A stretch of DNA of 64,000 nt from assembly GCF_000444875.1 (NCBI RefSeq), contig NC_021985.1:124001-188000 (forward strand), in the 5' to 3' direction. Each line of letters starts with the position of its first letter. Positions within the stretch are counted from its first letter, which is position 1. A program made the position numbers and the translations under genes. Positions 1 through 8,786 of the stretch are shown here, piece by piece. The DNA is from Streptomyces collinus Tu 365 (lineage in GTDB: Bacteria > Actinomycetota > Actinomycetes > Streptomycetales > Streptomycetaceae). A model generated the notes under the pieces. It did no database searches, was not told where the DNA came from, and was given only the letters and a program-made list of their open reading frames with translations.

Positions 1-1355
1 CCGAGGCCGAGGAGGGGGCCGTGTTCGCGGACGTAGCGGGTGGTGCCGTCGGGGTCGCGGATCAGGGGCGGCAGGTGTCCGGCGTTCGCGATGTGCAGGG
101 TGTCGGAGTCCGCCTCGATCAGGATGACGCAGAGGGTGACGCTGGCGCCCGGTCTCACCGAGGCCAGCAGGTGGTCGAGGTGGGCCAGGATGGCCCGCGG
201 CGGGTGCCCTTCGGTGGCGTAGGCGCGCAGTGCGTGGCGGACCTGGCCCATCACCATGGCCGCGTCCAGTGAGTGGCCGGCGACGTCGCCGACGGCCACG
301 ACGAGTCCGGCGGGGGTGGTGACGGCCTCGTAGAAGTCGCCGCCTATCTCGGTGCGTTCGCTGGCGGGCAGGTAGCGCACGGCGAGGTCGGCGCGGGCCG
401 TCTCGGGCAGGGTTTCGGGCAGGAAGCTGCGCTGGAGGGTGAGGGCGAGGGCGTGTTCCTCGCTGTAGCTGCGCAGCGCTTCCAGGGCCAGGGCGCTGGC
501 CTGGGTGAGCTGGGTGAGCAGGCGGCCGTCGTCGGCGGTGGTGACGGCGTCCGCGGAGGTGACGACGACGACGGGTTGGCGGTCGGCCTTGGCGCGGCCG
601 ACGACGACCCGGCGCTGTGCGGGGTCCGTGAGGCGGGGTGGCGCGCAGGGCAGGTCGGGGCCGGCCGGGTGGGCGGGGCGCGCGCCGGCGGCGGGCCGGG
701 CCGGGGCGTTGTGGACCTGGGGGCGGCCGGGGCTCTGGGGGGTGTGCGGGTCTGCCCAGGTGTGGGCGACCAGGGGGGTGCCCTGGGGTGTGGTCAGGAA
801 CACCGCGACGTCGCTGCGGAAGATGGCTCCCGCGGCCTCGGCGGTCACGCGGATCAGCGTGCGGGCGTCGGGGGCACTGTACAGGGCGAGGGTGAAGCGG
901 TTGAGCAGGTGGAGGCGTTCGGTGAGGAGTTCGGCGCGGCGGCGGGCCCGGCCGTAGCGGAGGGTGGCGGTGACCGTGGCGAGGAGTTCGGCGGGGGCGA
1001 CGGGTTCGACGAGGTAGACGTCGGCTCCGCGGTAGAGGCCGTGGGCGCGGTCGTCGACGGTGATGGCGGACGCGGAGATGTTGATGACGGGGATGGCCGC
1101 GGTGGTGGGGGTGTTCTTGATGTGTTCGCACACCTCGAAGCCGCTCATGTCGGGCAGGCGGACGTCGACGATGGCGAGTTCGGGCAGGGGGCCGGGGCCG
1201 GCGAGGATCTCGAGCGCGCGGGTGCCGTCCTCGGCCTCGGTGACCTGGTGTCCGGCGCGGCGCAGGATGGTGGCCAGGACGTAGCGGTTGGTGGGGGTGT
1301 CGTCCACCACGAGGATGTGGGCGGGGCTGGGGTCGCTGTCGGTGCGCTGGGTCAT
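1..1355 (-). CDS. Response regulator with C-terminal SpoIIE/PP2C phosphatase (3' end outside window)
   Basis: The ATG at 1353-1355 overlaps the TGA of the hybrid kinase upstream (ATGA, 1352-1355), so the two are translationally coupled. The N-terminus is a receiver domain: ILVVDD supplies the acidic pocket and IVDVRLPD the phospho-acceptor Asp. The usual KP(F/V) lysine is replaced in LVEPV, so signalling may be atypical. A sensor-like segment follows, then a PP2C domain still open at the window edge (reading LIRDPDGTTRYVREHGPLLGL). The likely role is a phosphatase that dephosphorylates a STAS antagonist at the output end of the stressosome operon. The partner and the extreme C-terminus cannot be seen. 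Confidence 0.85.
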   Translation of the reverse strand, partial: MTQRTDSDPSPAHILVVDDTPTNRYVLATILRRAGHQVTEAEDGTRALEILAGPGPLPELAIVDVRLPDMSGFEVCEHIKNTPTTAAIPVINISASAITVDDRAHGLYRGADVYLVEPVAPAELLATVTATLRYGRARRRAELLTERLHLLNRFTLALYSAPDARTLIRVTAEAAGAIFRSDVAVFLTTPQGTPLVAHTWADPHTPQSPGRPQVHNAPARPAAGARPAHPAGPDLPCAPPRLTDPAQRRVVVGRAKADRQPVVVVTSADAVTTADDGRLLTQLTQASALALEALRSYSEEHALALTLQRSFLPETLPETARADLAVRYLPASERTEIGGDFYEAVTTPAGLVVAVGDVAGHSLDAAMVMGQVRHALRAYATEGHPPRAILAHLDHLLASVRPGASVTLCVILIEADSDTLHIANAGHLPPLIRDPDGTTRYVREHGPLLGL

Positions 1356-3331
1356 CGGGGTTCCTCGGCCCTGGGGTGCGGCGGGGTGGGCGGGGGCGTG
1401 GGGGCTGCCGGGGGTGGCGGGGTGGGGTGTGGGGTGAGGACGGCGGCGAGGTCGGGGGCGGTGAGACGGGTCTTGCTGAGCACGGCCCGTACGCCCGGCA
1501 GGCGGGCGTGGTCCACCTGCCCGGCTTCCAGGGCGGTCAGGACGACGACGGGGATGTGCTCGGTGCGCGGGTCGGCGGCCAGCGTGCGGTGGACGGTGTA
1601 GCCGTCGGTGGTGGGCATGGTGAGGTCGAGCAGGACGAGGTCGGGTTGTTCGTGTGCGACGGTGGCGGCGGCCCGGGTGCTGTCCGAGAGGGTGGTGACG
1701 GAGGCGGCGAGTCCGTCCAGCAGGGGCGGAAGGGTGGCGAGGAAGGCCGCGTCGTCGTCGATGACGACCACGTGTGCGGTCGGTCCCGGTCCGGTGGCGG
1801 GGCGGGGCGCGGGGCCGGTGGGTGTGCCGCCGGCCTGGGCGTGGGGGCCGGCGGGGGGTGGTCCGGCGGGCGCCTCGGGGGCCTGGGGGTCGGTGGGAGG
1901 GGGGCCGGCCTGTGTGTCGGGGGCGGGGACCTCGGGTGCGGGGGTGTTCTGGGGTGCGGGGGTGGTGAGGCGGGCGGGGATGTCGAGGGTGACGGTCGTG
2001 CCGTGGCCGGTCTCGCTGTGCAGGGTCAGGGTGCCGCCGAGGAGTTCGGTGAGGCGGCGGGCGTAGGGCAGTCCGAGTCCGGTGCCGGCCCGGCCGCGCT
2101 GGTGGGGGCCCTGGACCTGGTAGAACTCCTCGAAGACGCGGTCCAGTTCGTTCGCGGGGATGCCGATGCCACTGTCGCGGACGCGGAAGACGAAGCGCGG
2201 GTCGTCGCCGGTCTGGTCCTGCTCGGTGACGTCGAGGCTCACGTGGCCGTCGGCGGTGAACTTCAGGGCGTTGGACAGGACGTTGCGCAGGATCCGGGTC
2301 AGCATGACCTCGTCGGTGACGAGGGGCTGCTGCTGGACGTGGTCGGGGATGGCGAGTTCGACCCGGGGGTGGGCGGTGCCGCGCAGGGTTCCGCGGAGCT
2401 GGTGCAGCAGCGGGCGCAGGTCGACGTCGGTGGGGTGGGGTTCCAGGTGGCCGGACTCGGCCTTGGCGACGTCGAGGAGTTCGTCGACGAGTGCCAGCAG
2501 GGTGCTGCCGGAGGCCTGGACGAGCGCCACCTGCTGGCGCTGCTCGTCGCTCAGCGGGTCGGCCGAGGCGTCCAGCAGCAGCCGGGCCAGGGCGATGATG
2601 GAGTTGACCGGTGAGCGCAGTTCGTGGCTGACGTTGGCCCAGAAGCGGTTCTTGTACTCGTTGGCGAGTTCGAGCTGGCGGGACTTGTCCTCGAGTTCGG
2701 CGTAGAGGGCGACCACTCCGGTGTTGGTGGCCTGCAGTTCGCCCGCGAGTTCGGAGTACAGGGCCATGACGCCCGCGTTGGTCTCCTCCAGTTCCGCGTT
2801 CAGGCGCTGGAGTTCGTCCTGCTGGCGCTGGGACTCCTCCAGGGCGGCCAGGAGCTGGCCGTTCTGGGTGCGCAGTGCCTCGATCAGGTCGGCCGCGGTG
2901 CTGCCGTCGGCGAGGGTGGCGCGGACGTCGGCGGCCAGGTCGCCGAGGGAGGCCGGCGGGGTCTCGGTGCGCTGAGCGAGGACGAGTTCGTGATGGCCGT
3001 CCTCGTGCGGGCCGGTCAGACGGGAGTCGTCGAGCAGACGGCCGGCGGCGGTGAGCAGGGGGGTGGGGGGCCGGCTGTCGCCGGGCCAGCGGATGCGCAC
3101 CGTCACCATGACCGTGTCCGTCTCCTCCAGGCGCAGGTGTGCGCTGAGTCCGGGTGCGCCGAGCAGGTGTTCGCCGGCCTCGCTGACGACGGTGGTCAGC
3201 CGGACCAGGGGGCTGCCGGTCAGGCCCGCGGCCCGGCACACCGTCTGGGTGCAGCGGCGCAGTGTGATCACGTCGCCCGGCTTGCGCAGGGCGATCGTGA
3301 GGACGTCGTGCGCGGATCGTGCCGGGGTCAT
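1352..3331 (-). CDS. Hybrid sensor histidine kinase with N-terminal switch-ATPase-like segment and C-terminal receiver
   Basis: 659 residues. The start ATG at 3331 overlaps the stop of the preceding gene (ATGA, 3328-3331). Residues 1-80 resemble an RsbT/RsbW-type ATPase fold. A coiled coil follows (about 145-225, repeated ALYSEL/ALYAEL), then the HisKA H-box VSHELRSP with His about 236, and the ATPase N-box NVLSNALKF with G boxes. A Pro/Ala/Gly-rich linker leads to a receiver with LVLLDLTMP. The kinase probably feeds phosphate to its own receiver and to the downstream receiver-phosphatase. No membrane segment is evident, so sensing should be cytoplasmic, probably through the stressosome proteins encoded upstream. 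Confidence 0.88.
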   Translation of the reverse strand: MTPARSAHDVLTIALRKPGDVITLRRCTQTVCRAAGLTGSPLVRLTTVVSEAGEHLLGAPGLSAHLRLEETDTVMVTVRIRWPGDSRPPTPLLTAAGRLLDDSRLTGPHEDGHHELVLAQRTETPPASLGDLAADVRATLADGSTAADLIEALRTQNGQLLAALEESQRQQDELQRLNAELEETNAGVMALYSELAGELQATNTGVVALYAELEDKSRQLELANEYKNRFWANVSHELRSPVNSIIALARLLLDASADPLSDEQRQQVALVQASGSTLLALVDELLDVAKAESGHLEPHPTDVDLRPLLHQLRGTLRGTAHPRVELAIPDHVQQQPLVTDEVMLTRILRNVLSNALKFTADGHVSLDVTEQDQTGDDPRFVFRVRDSGIGIPANELDRVFEEFYQVQGPHQRGRAGTGLGLPYARRLTELLGGTLTLHSETGHGTTVTLDIPARLTTPAPQNTPAPEVPAPDTQAGPPPTDPQAPEAPAGPPPAGPHAQAGGTPTGPAPRPATGPGPTAHVVVIDDDAAFLATLPPLLDGLAASVTTLSDSTRAAATVAHEQPDLVLLDLTMPTTDGYTVHRTLAADPRTEHIPVVVLTALEAGQVDHARLPGVRAVLSKTRLTAPDLAAVLTPHPTPPPPAAPTPPPTPPHPRAEEPR

Positions 3332-4371
3332 GAGGGCCGGTGCAGGGCCACGACGATCCCGGCGTCGTCCCGGCGGACCGCGGTCTGGTTCAGCAGCTGC
3401 CCGGCGACCAGGGAGGCGTCCTGGGTGAACAGGCCGGGGAAGTCGTGCGGTTTCCACCGGTCGCTGAGGCCGTCGGAGTGCATGATCAGGGCGGTGCCGG
3501 GCGGGAACGGCATCGTGTGGGTGCGTGCGCGGGGCAGATGGGCGCCGGCGATGCCGGGGGTGGACAGCAGTCCGTTGCGACGGTCGCCGTGCGCGAGCAG
3601 GGCGGTGATGTTGCCGACGCCGCTGAGGTGGACGCGCTGGTCGGCTAGGTCGATCAGGGCGATCGCGGCCGCCGCTCCGCGGCTTTTGCGCAGTGCTTCG
3701 TGCACGTCGCGCAGGACGGCTTCGGGGTTGATGTGCCGGCTCGCGCGGAAGGCGGCTCTGGCCTGGTCCGCGGCCCGGGCGGCGAGGGGGCCGTGCCCGA
3801 GGCCGTCGCACATCAGCAGCAGCAGCGCCGGCGAGGGGCAGTCGAGGGCGCGGACGGCCCAGGTGTCGCCGCACAGCTGCTCGCCGGTGATGGGGCGGGT
3901 CAGGCCGCCGGTGGCGACGGGCTCGGGTTCGGGTGGGGGGCCGTCCGTCCAGAACCGCGCGCAGACCACGGTGCCGCGGCCGGGCAGGGAGTGGATGCCG
4001 CTGACGTCGGCGAGCCGCTCGATGGCGCCCATCCCGATGCCGAGGCTGCCGTAGGCGGAGGTGCCGTCGCGCAGCGCGCGCTGCACGTCGTCGATGCCGG
4101 GGCCGTTGTCGAGCGAGAGGCACTCGACGCCGGCGCGGCCGCGGGTGCGCACCACGCGCAGGGCGAGGGAGCCGTCGTGGGCGTGCTTGAGGAGGTTGGT
4201 GGCCATCTCCGTCACGCACAGCTCGACGCGGGAGACGCGTTCGTCGGGCAGGCCGACGGCGCGGGCCAGCTGTCCGGCCTGGCGGCGTGCGGCGGCGGCC
4301 AGGGCGATGTCCGCGCGCAGCCAGTGGACATCGCCGGCCTCGGCGACGAGGCCTGTGTTCACCGGCCCCAC
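3328..4371 (-). CDS. RsbX-like PP2C phosphatase fused to an N-terminal RsbT-type ATPase domain
   Basis: 347 residues from a GTG at 4371 that lies 13 bases inside rsbT. Residues about 20-140 form a GHKL ATPase domain (VTEMATNLLKH N-box, LDNGPGID, LGIGMGAI). Residues about 165-345 form a PP2C/SpoIIE-like domain (LLMCDGLGHG, HSDGLSD, a DDAGIVV metal site). In Bacillus the stressosome phosphatase RsbX and the kinase RsbT are separate; here an ATPase-like domain is fused to the phosphatase. It probably resets the stressosome by removing phosphate from RsbR and RsbS. Whether the ATPase domain is catalytic or only a binding module cannot be decided from sequence. Confidence 0.87.
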   Translation of the reverse strand: MGPVNTGLVAEAGDVHWLRADIALAAAARRQAGQLARAVGLPDERVSRVELCVTEMATNLLKHAHDGSLALRVVRTRGRAGVECLSLDNGPGIDDVQRALRDGTSAYGSLGIGMGAIERLADVSGIHSLPGRGTVVCARFWTDGPPPEPEPVATGGLTRPITGEQLCGDTWAVRALDCPSPALLLLMCDGLGHGPLAARAADQARAAFRASRHINPEAVLRDVHEALRKSRGAAAAIALIDLADQRVHLSGVGNITALLAHGDRRNGLLSTPGIAGAHLPRARTHTMPFPPGTALIMHSDGLSDRWKPHDFPGLFTQDASLVAGQLLNQTAVRRDDAGIVVALHRPS

Positions 4372-4778
4372 TTCACAATGCGCACCGTGGTGCCTTTCTC
4401 GCTGGATGCGATGTCGAACTCGTCGACGAGGCGTTTGGCGCCGCTGAGGCCGAGGCCGAGGCCGTTGCCGGACGTCCAGCCGTCCTGCATCGCCATCTCG
4501 ATGTCCGGTATGCCGGGTCCCTGGTCGCGGAACTCGACGTAGACGCCGGGGCGGCCGCCCTCGGTGACGAGGGCGGCGCGGACCACGCCTCCGCCGCCGT
4601 AGATGAGCATGTTGCGGCCCAGTTCGCTGGCCGCCGTGACCAGTTTGGTCTGGTGGACCAGGGAGAGTCCGCCGCGCTGGGCGAGGGTGCGGACCGCCTG
4701 GCGTGCGTTGACGACGTCGCTGCTGTGGTGGACCGTGACGCTCTCGGCGGTGTCGGCGAACGGGCCGTAGTCCTTCAT
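4359..4778 (-). CDS. rsbT: RsbT-like switch serine/threonine kinase
   Basis: 139 residues. The ATG at 4778 overlaps the rsbS stop (ATGA, 4775-4778). The single GHKL ATPase domain has AASELGRNML (N-box), FRDQGPGIPD (G1) and a glycine-rich lid NGLGLGLSGAKRLVDEF. In Bacillus stressosomes RsbT phosphorylates RsbS and RsbR on stress, is then released, and activates a downstream phosphatase. The gene order rsbR-rsbS-rsbT with overlapping stops and starts strongly supports the assignment. The next gene begins inside its 3' end. Confidence 0.92.
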   Translation of the reverse strand: MKDYGPFADTAESVTVHHSSDVVNARQAVRTLAQRGGLSLVHQTKLVTAASELGRNMLIYGGGGVVRAALVTEGGRPGVYVEFRDQGPGIPDIEMAMQDGWTSGNGLGLGLSGAKRLVDEFDIASSEKGTTVRIVKWGR

Positions 4779-5143
4779 GCGCGGCCTGCGTTGAGGCGCC
4801 GTAGCAGTTTCAGCCCGCGTTCGAGGTTGAGGGCGGTGCGGACGCCGTTGAGGGACAGTCCCAGTTCGACGAGGGTCATGGCGACCGCGGGCCGCATGCC
4901 GACGACGATCGTCTCGGCGCCGAGCATGCGCGAGATGGAGGCGTTGGTGGCGAGCATGCGCCCGACGAAGGAGTCGACGATCTCCAGCGCCGAGATGTCG
5001 ATGACGACGCCCTTGGCGCCGGTGTCGACGATGCGGTGGGACAGGTCCTCCTGGAGGTCGAGCACCGTCTGGTCCTCCAGGTCGAACTGGATGGAGACCA
5101 GGAGGATCTCGCCGATCTTGAGGACGGGGACGCGGTCGGTCAC
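4775..5143 (-). CDS. rsbS: RsbS-like STAS-domain stressosome scaffold protein
   Basis: 122 residues, one STAS domain. The phospho-acceptor segment DISALEIVDSF carries the expected serine. The GTG start at 5143 overlaps the rsbR stop (GTGA, 5140-5143). In known stressosomes RsbS with RsbR forms the core shell that holds RsbT until stress; phosphorylation of RsbS by RsbT triggers release. The length and lack of extra domains match RsbS rather than RsbV. Confidence 0.92.
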   Translation of the reverse strand: MTDRVPVLKIGEILLVSIQFDLEDQTVLDLQEDLSHRIVDTGAKGVVIDISALEIVDSFVGRMLATNASISRMLGAETIVVGMRPAVAMTLVELGLSLNGVRTALNLERGLKLLRRLNAGRA

Positions 5144-5991
5144 AGCAGACCCCGCACGTCGTCCTCGGTGTCCCGGGCGATCTCCTTGAGCGCCTGGCGC
5201 AGCGCGTCGGCGAGGGAGGAGTTGGTGGGGATGTCACCGAACTCGATGCCGAGGGCCACGATGGTCTGGGCGATCTGCGGGCGGATGCCGGAGATGATGC
5301 ACTGGGCGCCCATCATGCGGGCGGCGACCACGGTCTTCAGCAGGTGCTGGGCGACCTGGGTGTCGACGGTGGGCACACCGGTGATGTCGATGATGGCGTG
5401 CGTGGAGTCGCTCTCGACGAGGGTCTGCAGCAGCTTCTCCATGACGACCTGGGTGCGGGCCGAGTCGAGGGTGCCCACCAGGGGGACGCCGACGACGCCG
5501 TCCCACAGCTTGACGACGGGCGTGGACAGCTCCAGCAGCTGCTCGGCCTGGGAGGAGATGATCTCCTCGCGGGTGCGGATGTAGGCCTCGGTGGTGAGCA
5601 GGCCGAGTTCGTCCAGCAGCCGGGCGAACTGGAGGTAGGTGCGGGCGCCGTGTTCGTCGGTGGCCAGGGCGGGCTCCAGCACCTCCTTGAGGGCGAAGAC
5701 GCTGCGGGCCGTCTCGGTGGGGGTGAAGCCCTGCCGGGCCCGGCTGCGGGAGAGTTCGATGAGCAGGCTGCGGGTCTCGCCGAACTGCTCGGCCCGGCTG
5801 TTCAGGCCGCCTTCGGTGAGGGCCTTGAGGACGGCGTCGTACAGCTCGCCCAGTTCCCGTCCGAGCTCGGCGATGCTGAGCCTGCCCTGCAGGTCGTCGC
5901 CGACGACCCTGGTCCACTGGGTCAGGAACGTGTCCCGCTGGGTGGCCAGTGTCTCGATCAGAGGATGGGAATTGCTGCTGTCAGTGGCCAC
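5140..5991 (-). CDS. rsbR: RsbR-like stressosome sensor/scaffold protein
   Basis: 283 residues from the GTG at 5991, which has GAGGA a few bases upstream; more upstream in-frame codons exist but look non-coding. An all-helical non-heme-globin-like N-terminal sensor half is followed by a linker (about 140-160) and a C-terminal STAS domain with DITGVPTVDTQ, carrying a Thr typical of RsbR paralogues. First gene of the overlapping operon running to the window edge. RsbR would combine with RsbS into the stressosome and receive the physical stress signal; the stimulus is unknown. Confidence 0.92.
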   Translation of the reverse strand: MATDSSNSHPLIETLATQRDTFLTQWTRVVGDDLQGRLSIAELGRELGELYDAVLKALTEGGLNSRAEQFGETRSLLIELSRSRARQGFTPTETARSVFALKEVLEPALATDEHGARTYLQFARLLDELGLLTTEAYIRTREEIISSQAEQLLELSTPVVKLWDGVVGVPLVGTLDSARTQVVMEKLLQTLVESDSTHAIIDITGVPTVDTQVAQHLLKTVVAARMMGAQCIISGIRPQIAQTIVALGIEFGDIPTNSSLADALRQALKEIARDTEDDVRGLL

Positions 5992-6183
5992 GTGGTCCTC
6001 GTCAAACAGGTGAGTGAATATGCCACGGAGACCATACGCCAGTCGTACTACCCAACGGTCACTTCCTGCACCAGAGCACCACTTCCCCCATTGATGCGAC
6101 ACATGCCTGCCGGTTTCGGGCGGCGGCCCCGGCTCCGGCCCCGGGGTGAGCGCCCGGCCGCCGGGGCACCGGCACACACGAAA

Positions 6184-6217
6184 ACCGGGAGGCATCCCTT
6201 GCGGGGTGCCTCCCGGT
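6184..6217 (-). terminator. Strong hairpin terminator after the TerD-like gene
   Basis: A 15-base arm starting ACCGGGAGGCATCCC pairs with its complement across a TTGCG loop (one G-T wobble). It lies about 100 bases past the stop of the minus-strand gene at 6315 and upstream of rsbR. No T-tract, as usual in streptomycetes. The rest of 5992-6314 should hold the rsb operon promoter. Confidence 0.75.
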
Positions 6218-6314
6218 CGAAGCGGGCGGCGAGGAAAGCGAAGGAACTCGTTTCTTTACAGGAAGTGGAGAAGGAAGCCCCTTCATGGCCTCGCCGTGCG
6301 GCTCACGCTAGCAG

Positions 6315-8486
6315 TCAGGCGGGGATCACGTCGCGCAGGTTTCCGCAGGTGATGACCCGCGAGTCCGGGTGCAGCCCCTCGGGCCGCTCCAGGCCGATGT
6401 ACGTCACGGGCCCCTCCGGGACCGTCTCGCCGTCCCACAGGTCCACGCTCGTGGTGTCCCCGGCCATCAGGCCGGCCAGGTAGCCCACGGTGAGCTGCTC
6501 GCGTTCCACGAGGGCGCGCACCACCTTCGACACGGACACCTGGTTCTCCTCGACCCTATTGGCCGAGGAGATGCCCCTCAGGTACAGGTGCAGCCACTTC
6601 GCGCGCCACCGGCCCTTCTCGGTGCGCTGGAATACCAGCGGCAGCGCCACCCGGCCCGTCCCGCGCAGCTCCGACTTCATCCGCACCGTGCGCGGCTCGA
6701 ACGGCCGGCCCTTCTGTGCGCCGTCGCGCAGCATGTAGCCGAAGAACGACTCCTCGACCTCCTCGAAGCCCTCGCCGGCGTAGATGTTGACCTGCGGGAC
6801 GATGAAGGTGCCGCGCACGCGGTCCAGGGACAGGTCGATGAACTCCGAGGCGCCCTCGGGTGCTTCGGTGATATCCCCGGAATGCCGGCCGCCGACGGCG
6901 GTCAGGGAGGTGTAGGAGAGCCAGGAGTCGGTGCTGTAGTCGGCGTGCAGGAGCAGCGCCGACAGGTCGTAGTCGGTGCGCTCCTCACTCTCCTTCCAGT
7001 ACACGAAGAAGCGCAGGCGTTCGCCGTCGACCGCGCAGACCGAACCGCGCGGCAGGACGCCGAGTCCGGGCGCGGTGGCCCGGCCGCTGAGCGGAAGCGC
7101 GACGTCGAGGACGTCGGGGTCGAGCAGCAGCCGGTCCGGCGTGGGGAGGCGGCGGCGTATCTCGGTGTCGAGGGCGGTGATCAGGCGGTCGCGGTCGGCG
7201 GCCGGCAGCGGCGCGCGGGCGTCGGGGCTGACCCAGGCGCGGCCCCGAAGGTTGACGAAGATGCGGGGCTCGCCGCTCTCGCGTGCCCGGTTGTGCAGGT
7301 GCTCGCGCACCGAGAGCAGGACCCGGCCGGAGACGTCGGGAGCACTGCGCACGGCGGCGGCGACCACCGCGTCGCGCTCCTCCTGGCCGGCGGCGCTGCG
7401 CAGCAGGAGGTCCAGGGCGCGGAACAGCTTGCCGGGGGCGGAGGTCAGCAGCTTCGCCGCGCCGCGGATGTCCGCCTCGTCGAGCAGCTTCTCCAGCCGG
7501 CTGTCGAAGGAGGGGGCCCGCTGTTCGCCGCGCGCGACCGCGAAGACGTCGGCGGCGTGCGGCCAGCGCGGGTACTCGTGCGGGTGCAGGCGCTCGCCGA
7601 GCCGCTTGAACGGCTCGCGGTGGGTGTGCACGTCGGCGAGCTTGGCGGGGTTCGCCGCGACGACGGCGTCGAGCCCCGCGAGCAGCGCGCGGCGCACCGG
7701 CCGGCCCAGCGCCGTGAACCGGGTCGGCTCCTTGAGTGTCACGTCGCCGCCCGACAGTGCGCAGGCCAGCCGCAGCACGTCGGTGACGGTGTCGAGGAGG
7801 AGGCCGGCGCCGGCGCCGAGCCGGGCCTCGTTGACGACCGCCCGGTTCTCCCGGACCGGGATCGCCTGCGGCTGGGGGCCCGTCGCGCACCGCCCGGCGA
7901 GCGTCCTGAGGTCGCGCAGGTCGTCCTCGCCCAGCGGGGTCGTGCTGCCGGCCAGGGCCAGGTACAGGTCGGTGAGTTCGTCGTCCAGGTCGCGGCCCAG
8001 GTGCAGGACGGTGATCCGGTCGCCCGCGGAGGCGACCAGTTCGTCCTGTGCCGCGCGCATGTCCTCGTAGGTGTGCTGGTAGCGGCCGTAGGCGGGGAGG
8101 CTGAGCAGGTCCAGCACCCCGCGGCCCAGCCGGGTGAGCACGTTCTCGCGGGCCTGTTCGTCGCCGAGCGCCTGCGCCAGGCAGCGCATCCAGAACTCTT
8201 CGGTGTCCGGCACGTTCGCCGGGAAGTCGATGAAGTACACGTTGTGCCGGACGTGGTCGCCCACCATCTCGCGCACGGTGGCCAGCGTCTGCCGGGCGGT
8301 GTCCACGACCGCGGCCTCGGACAGCCCCGACAGCCGCTCCAGCAGTTCCGCCGAAAGCTTGAAGCCCACGGACGTCAGCGCCGCGTCGAACTGCCGCGCG
8401 GCGACGGCCCCTTCCCCGGTCGGGCTCTGGGGAGAGGGGAGGCGGTGGGTGTGCCGGATGACCAGCGATGCGAGACGGTGCGCCAT
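6315..8486 (-). CDS. Large protein with C-terminal TerD-like domain
   Basis: 723 residues from the ATG at 8484-8486; a GTG at 8522 in the same frame is possible, and neither has a clear ribosome site. The N-terminal two thirds is a long helical region I do not recognise. The C-terminal third has features of a TerD-like fold: RFFVYWKESEERTDYDLSAL, GGRHSGDIT, a predicted Ca-binding acidic run, and WLHLYLRG near the end. It resembles the actinobacterial/myxobacterial MXAN_6230/SCO0854-type proteins, but no RING cysteine cluster is visible, so I name only the TerD-like part. TerD proteins bind Ca2+ and are linked to tellurite and envelope stress; its job here is unknown. Confidence 0.7.
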   Translation of the reverse strand: MAHRLASLVIRHTHRLPSPQSPTGEGAVAARQFDAALTSVGFKLSAELLERLSGLSEAAVVDTARQTLATVREMVGDHVRHNVYFIDFPANVPDTEEFWMRCLAQALGDEQARENVLTRLGRGVLDLLSLPAYGRYQHTYEDMRAAQDELVASAGDRITVLHLGRDLDDELTDLYLALAGSTTPLGEDDLRDLRTLAGRCATGPQPQAIPVRENRAVVNEARLGAGAGLLLDTVTDVLRLACALSGGDVTLKEPTRFTALGRPVRRALLAGLDAVVAANPAKLADVHTHREPFKRLGERLHPHEYPRWPHAADVFAVARGEQRAPSFDSRLEKLLDEADIRGAAKLLTSAPGKLFRALDLLLRSAAGQEERDAVVAAAVRSAPDVSGRVLLSVREHLHNRARESGEPRIFVNLRGRAWVSPDARAPLPAADRDRLITALDTEIRRRLPTPDRLLLDPDVLDVALPLSGRATAPGLGVLPRGSVCAVDGERLRFFVYWKESEERTDYDLSALLLHADYSTDSWLSYTSLTAVGGRHSGDITEAPEGASEFIDLSLDRVRGTFIVPQVNIYAGEGFEEVEESFFGYMLRDGAQKGRPFEPRTVRMKSELRGTGRVALPLVFQRTEKGRWRAKWLHLYLRGISSANRVEENQVSVSKVVRALVEREQLTVGYLAGLMAGDTTSVDLWDGETVPEGPVTYIGLERPEGLHPDSRVITCGNLRDVIPA

Positions 8487-8551
8487 CCGGGGATGATCGC
8501 AGAGGTGTGCGGAGCGGCGCACAGGGGTTTCTCACCCGCGCCGACGCGGTG

Positions 8552-8580
8552 CCCGGGCACGGCCGGGGCCGGTGCCCGGG
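8552..8580 (-). terminator. GC-rich hairpin in the leader of the TerD-like gene
   Basis: Arms CCCGGGCAC (8552-8560) and GTGCCCGGG (8572-8580) pair perfectly, and the loop can form GGCC/GGCC. It sits between a tiny ORF at 8601-8624 and the TerD-like start, an arrangement like transcription attenuation. It could instead belong to the divergent NlpC/P60 leader. Confidence 0.4.
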
Positions 8581-8600
8581 GTCCGTGCCGGGGCAAGGGG

Positions 8601-8624
8601 CTACTTCTGCCGGTAGTTCTGCAT
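8601..8624 (-). CDS. Possible 7-residue leader peptide
   Basis: Reads M-Q-N-Y-R-Q-K-stop on the minus strand, preceded by GGAGG six bases from the ATG, a better ribosome site than either candidate start of the next gene. A stable hairpin follows before the TerD-like gene. The composition shows no run of a single regulatory amino acid. It may be chance. Confidence 0.25.
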   Translation of the reverse strand: MQNYRQK

Positions 8625-8786
8625 GGTCTCCCTCCGAAGGCCCGTGATCCACTCTCCGGTGACCGGGGGGCGCCGACCACTCCCCCTCTTTTTCGGCATG
8701 CCCCTCCCCCGCTCGTGTGCAGGACCACCCCCCGCTCAGGCCACCGGCGTCTCGGCCGGTGATCGAAGGAACAGGAGTCCGATTCC

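Noticed and set aside
273..1601. Long plus-strand open frame opposite the receiver-phosphatase gene
   Set aside because: Gly/Val/Ala-rich shadow of the minus-strand coding sequence; the opposite strand carries clear receiver and PP2C motifs.
3332..4219. N-terminal extension of the hybrid kinase frame
   Set aside because: Arg/Pro-rich sequence in the shadow of the phosphatase gene; the ATGA overlap at 3328-3331 marks the true start.
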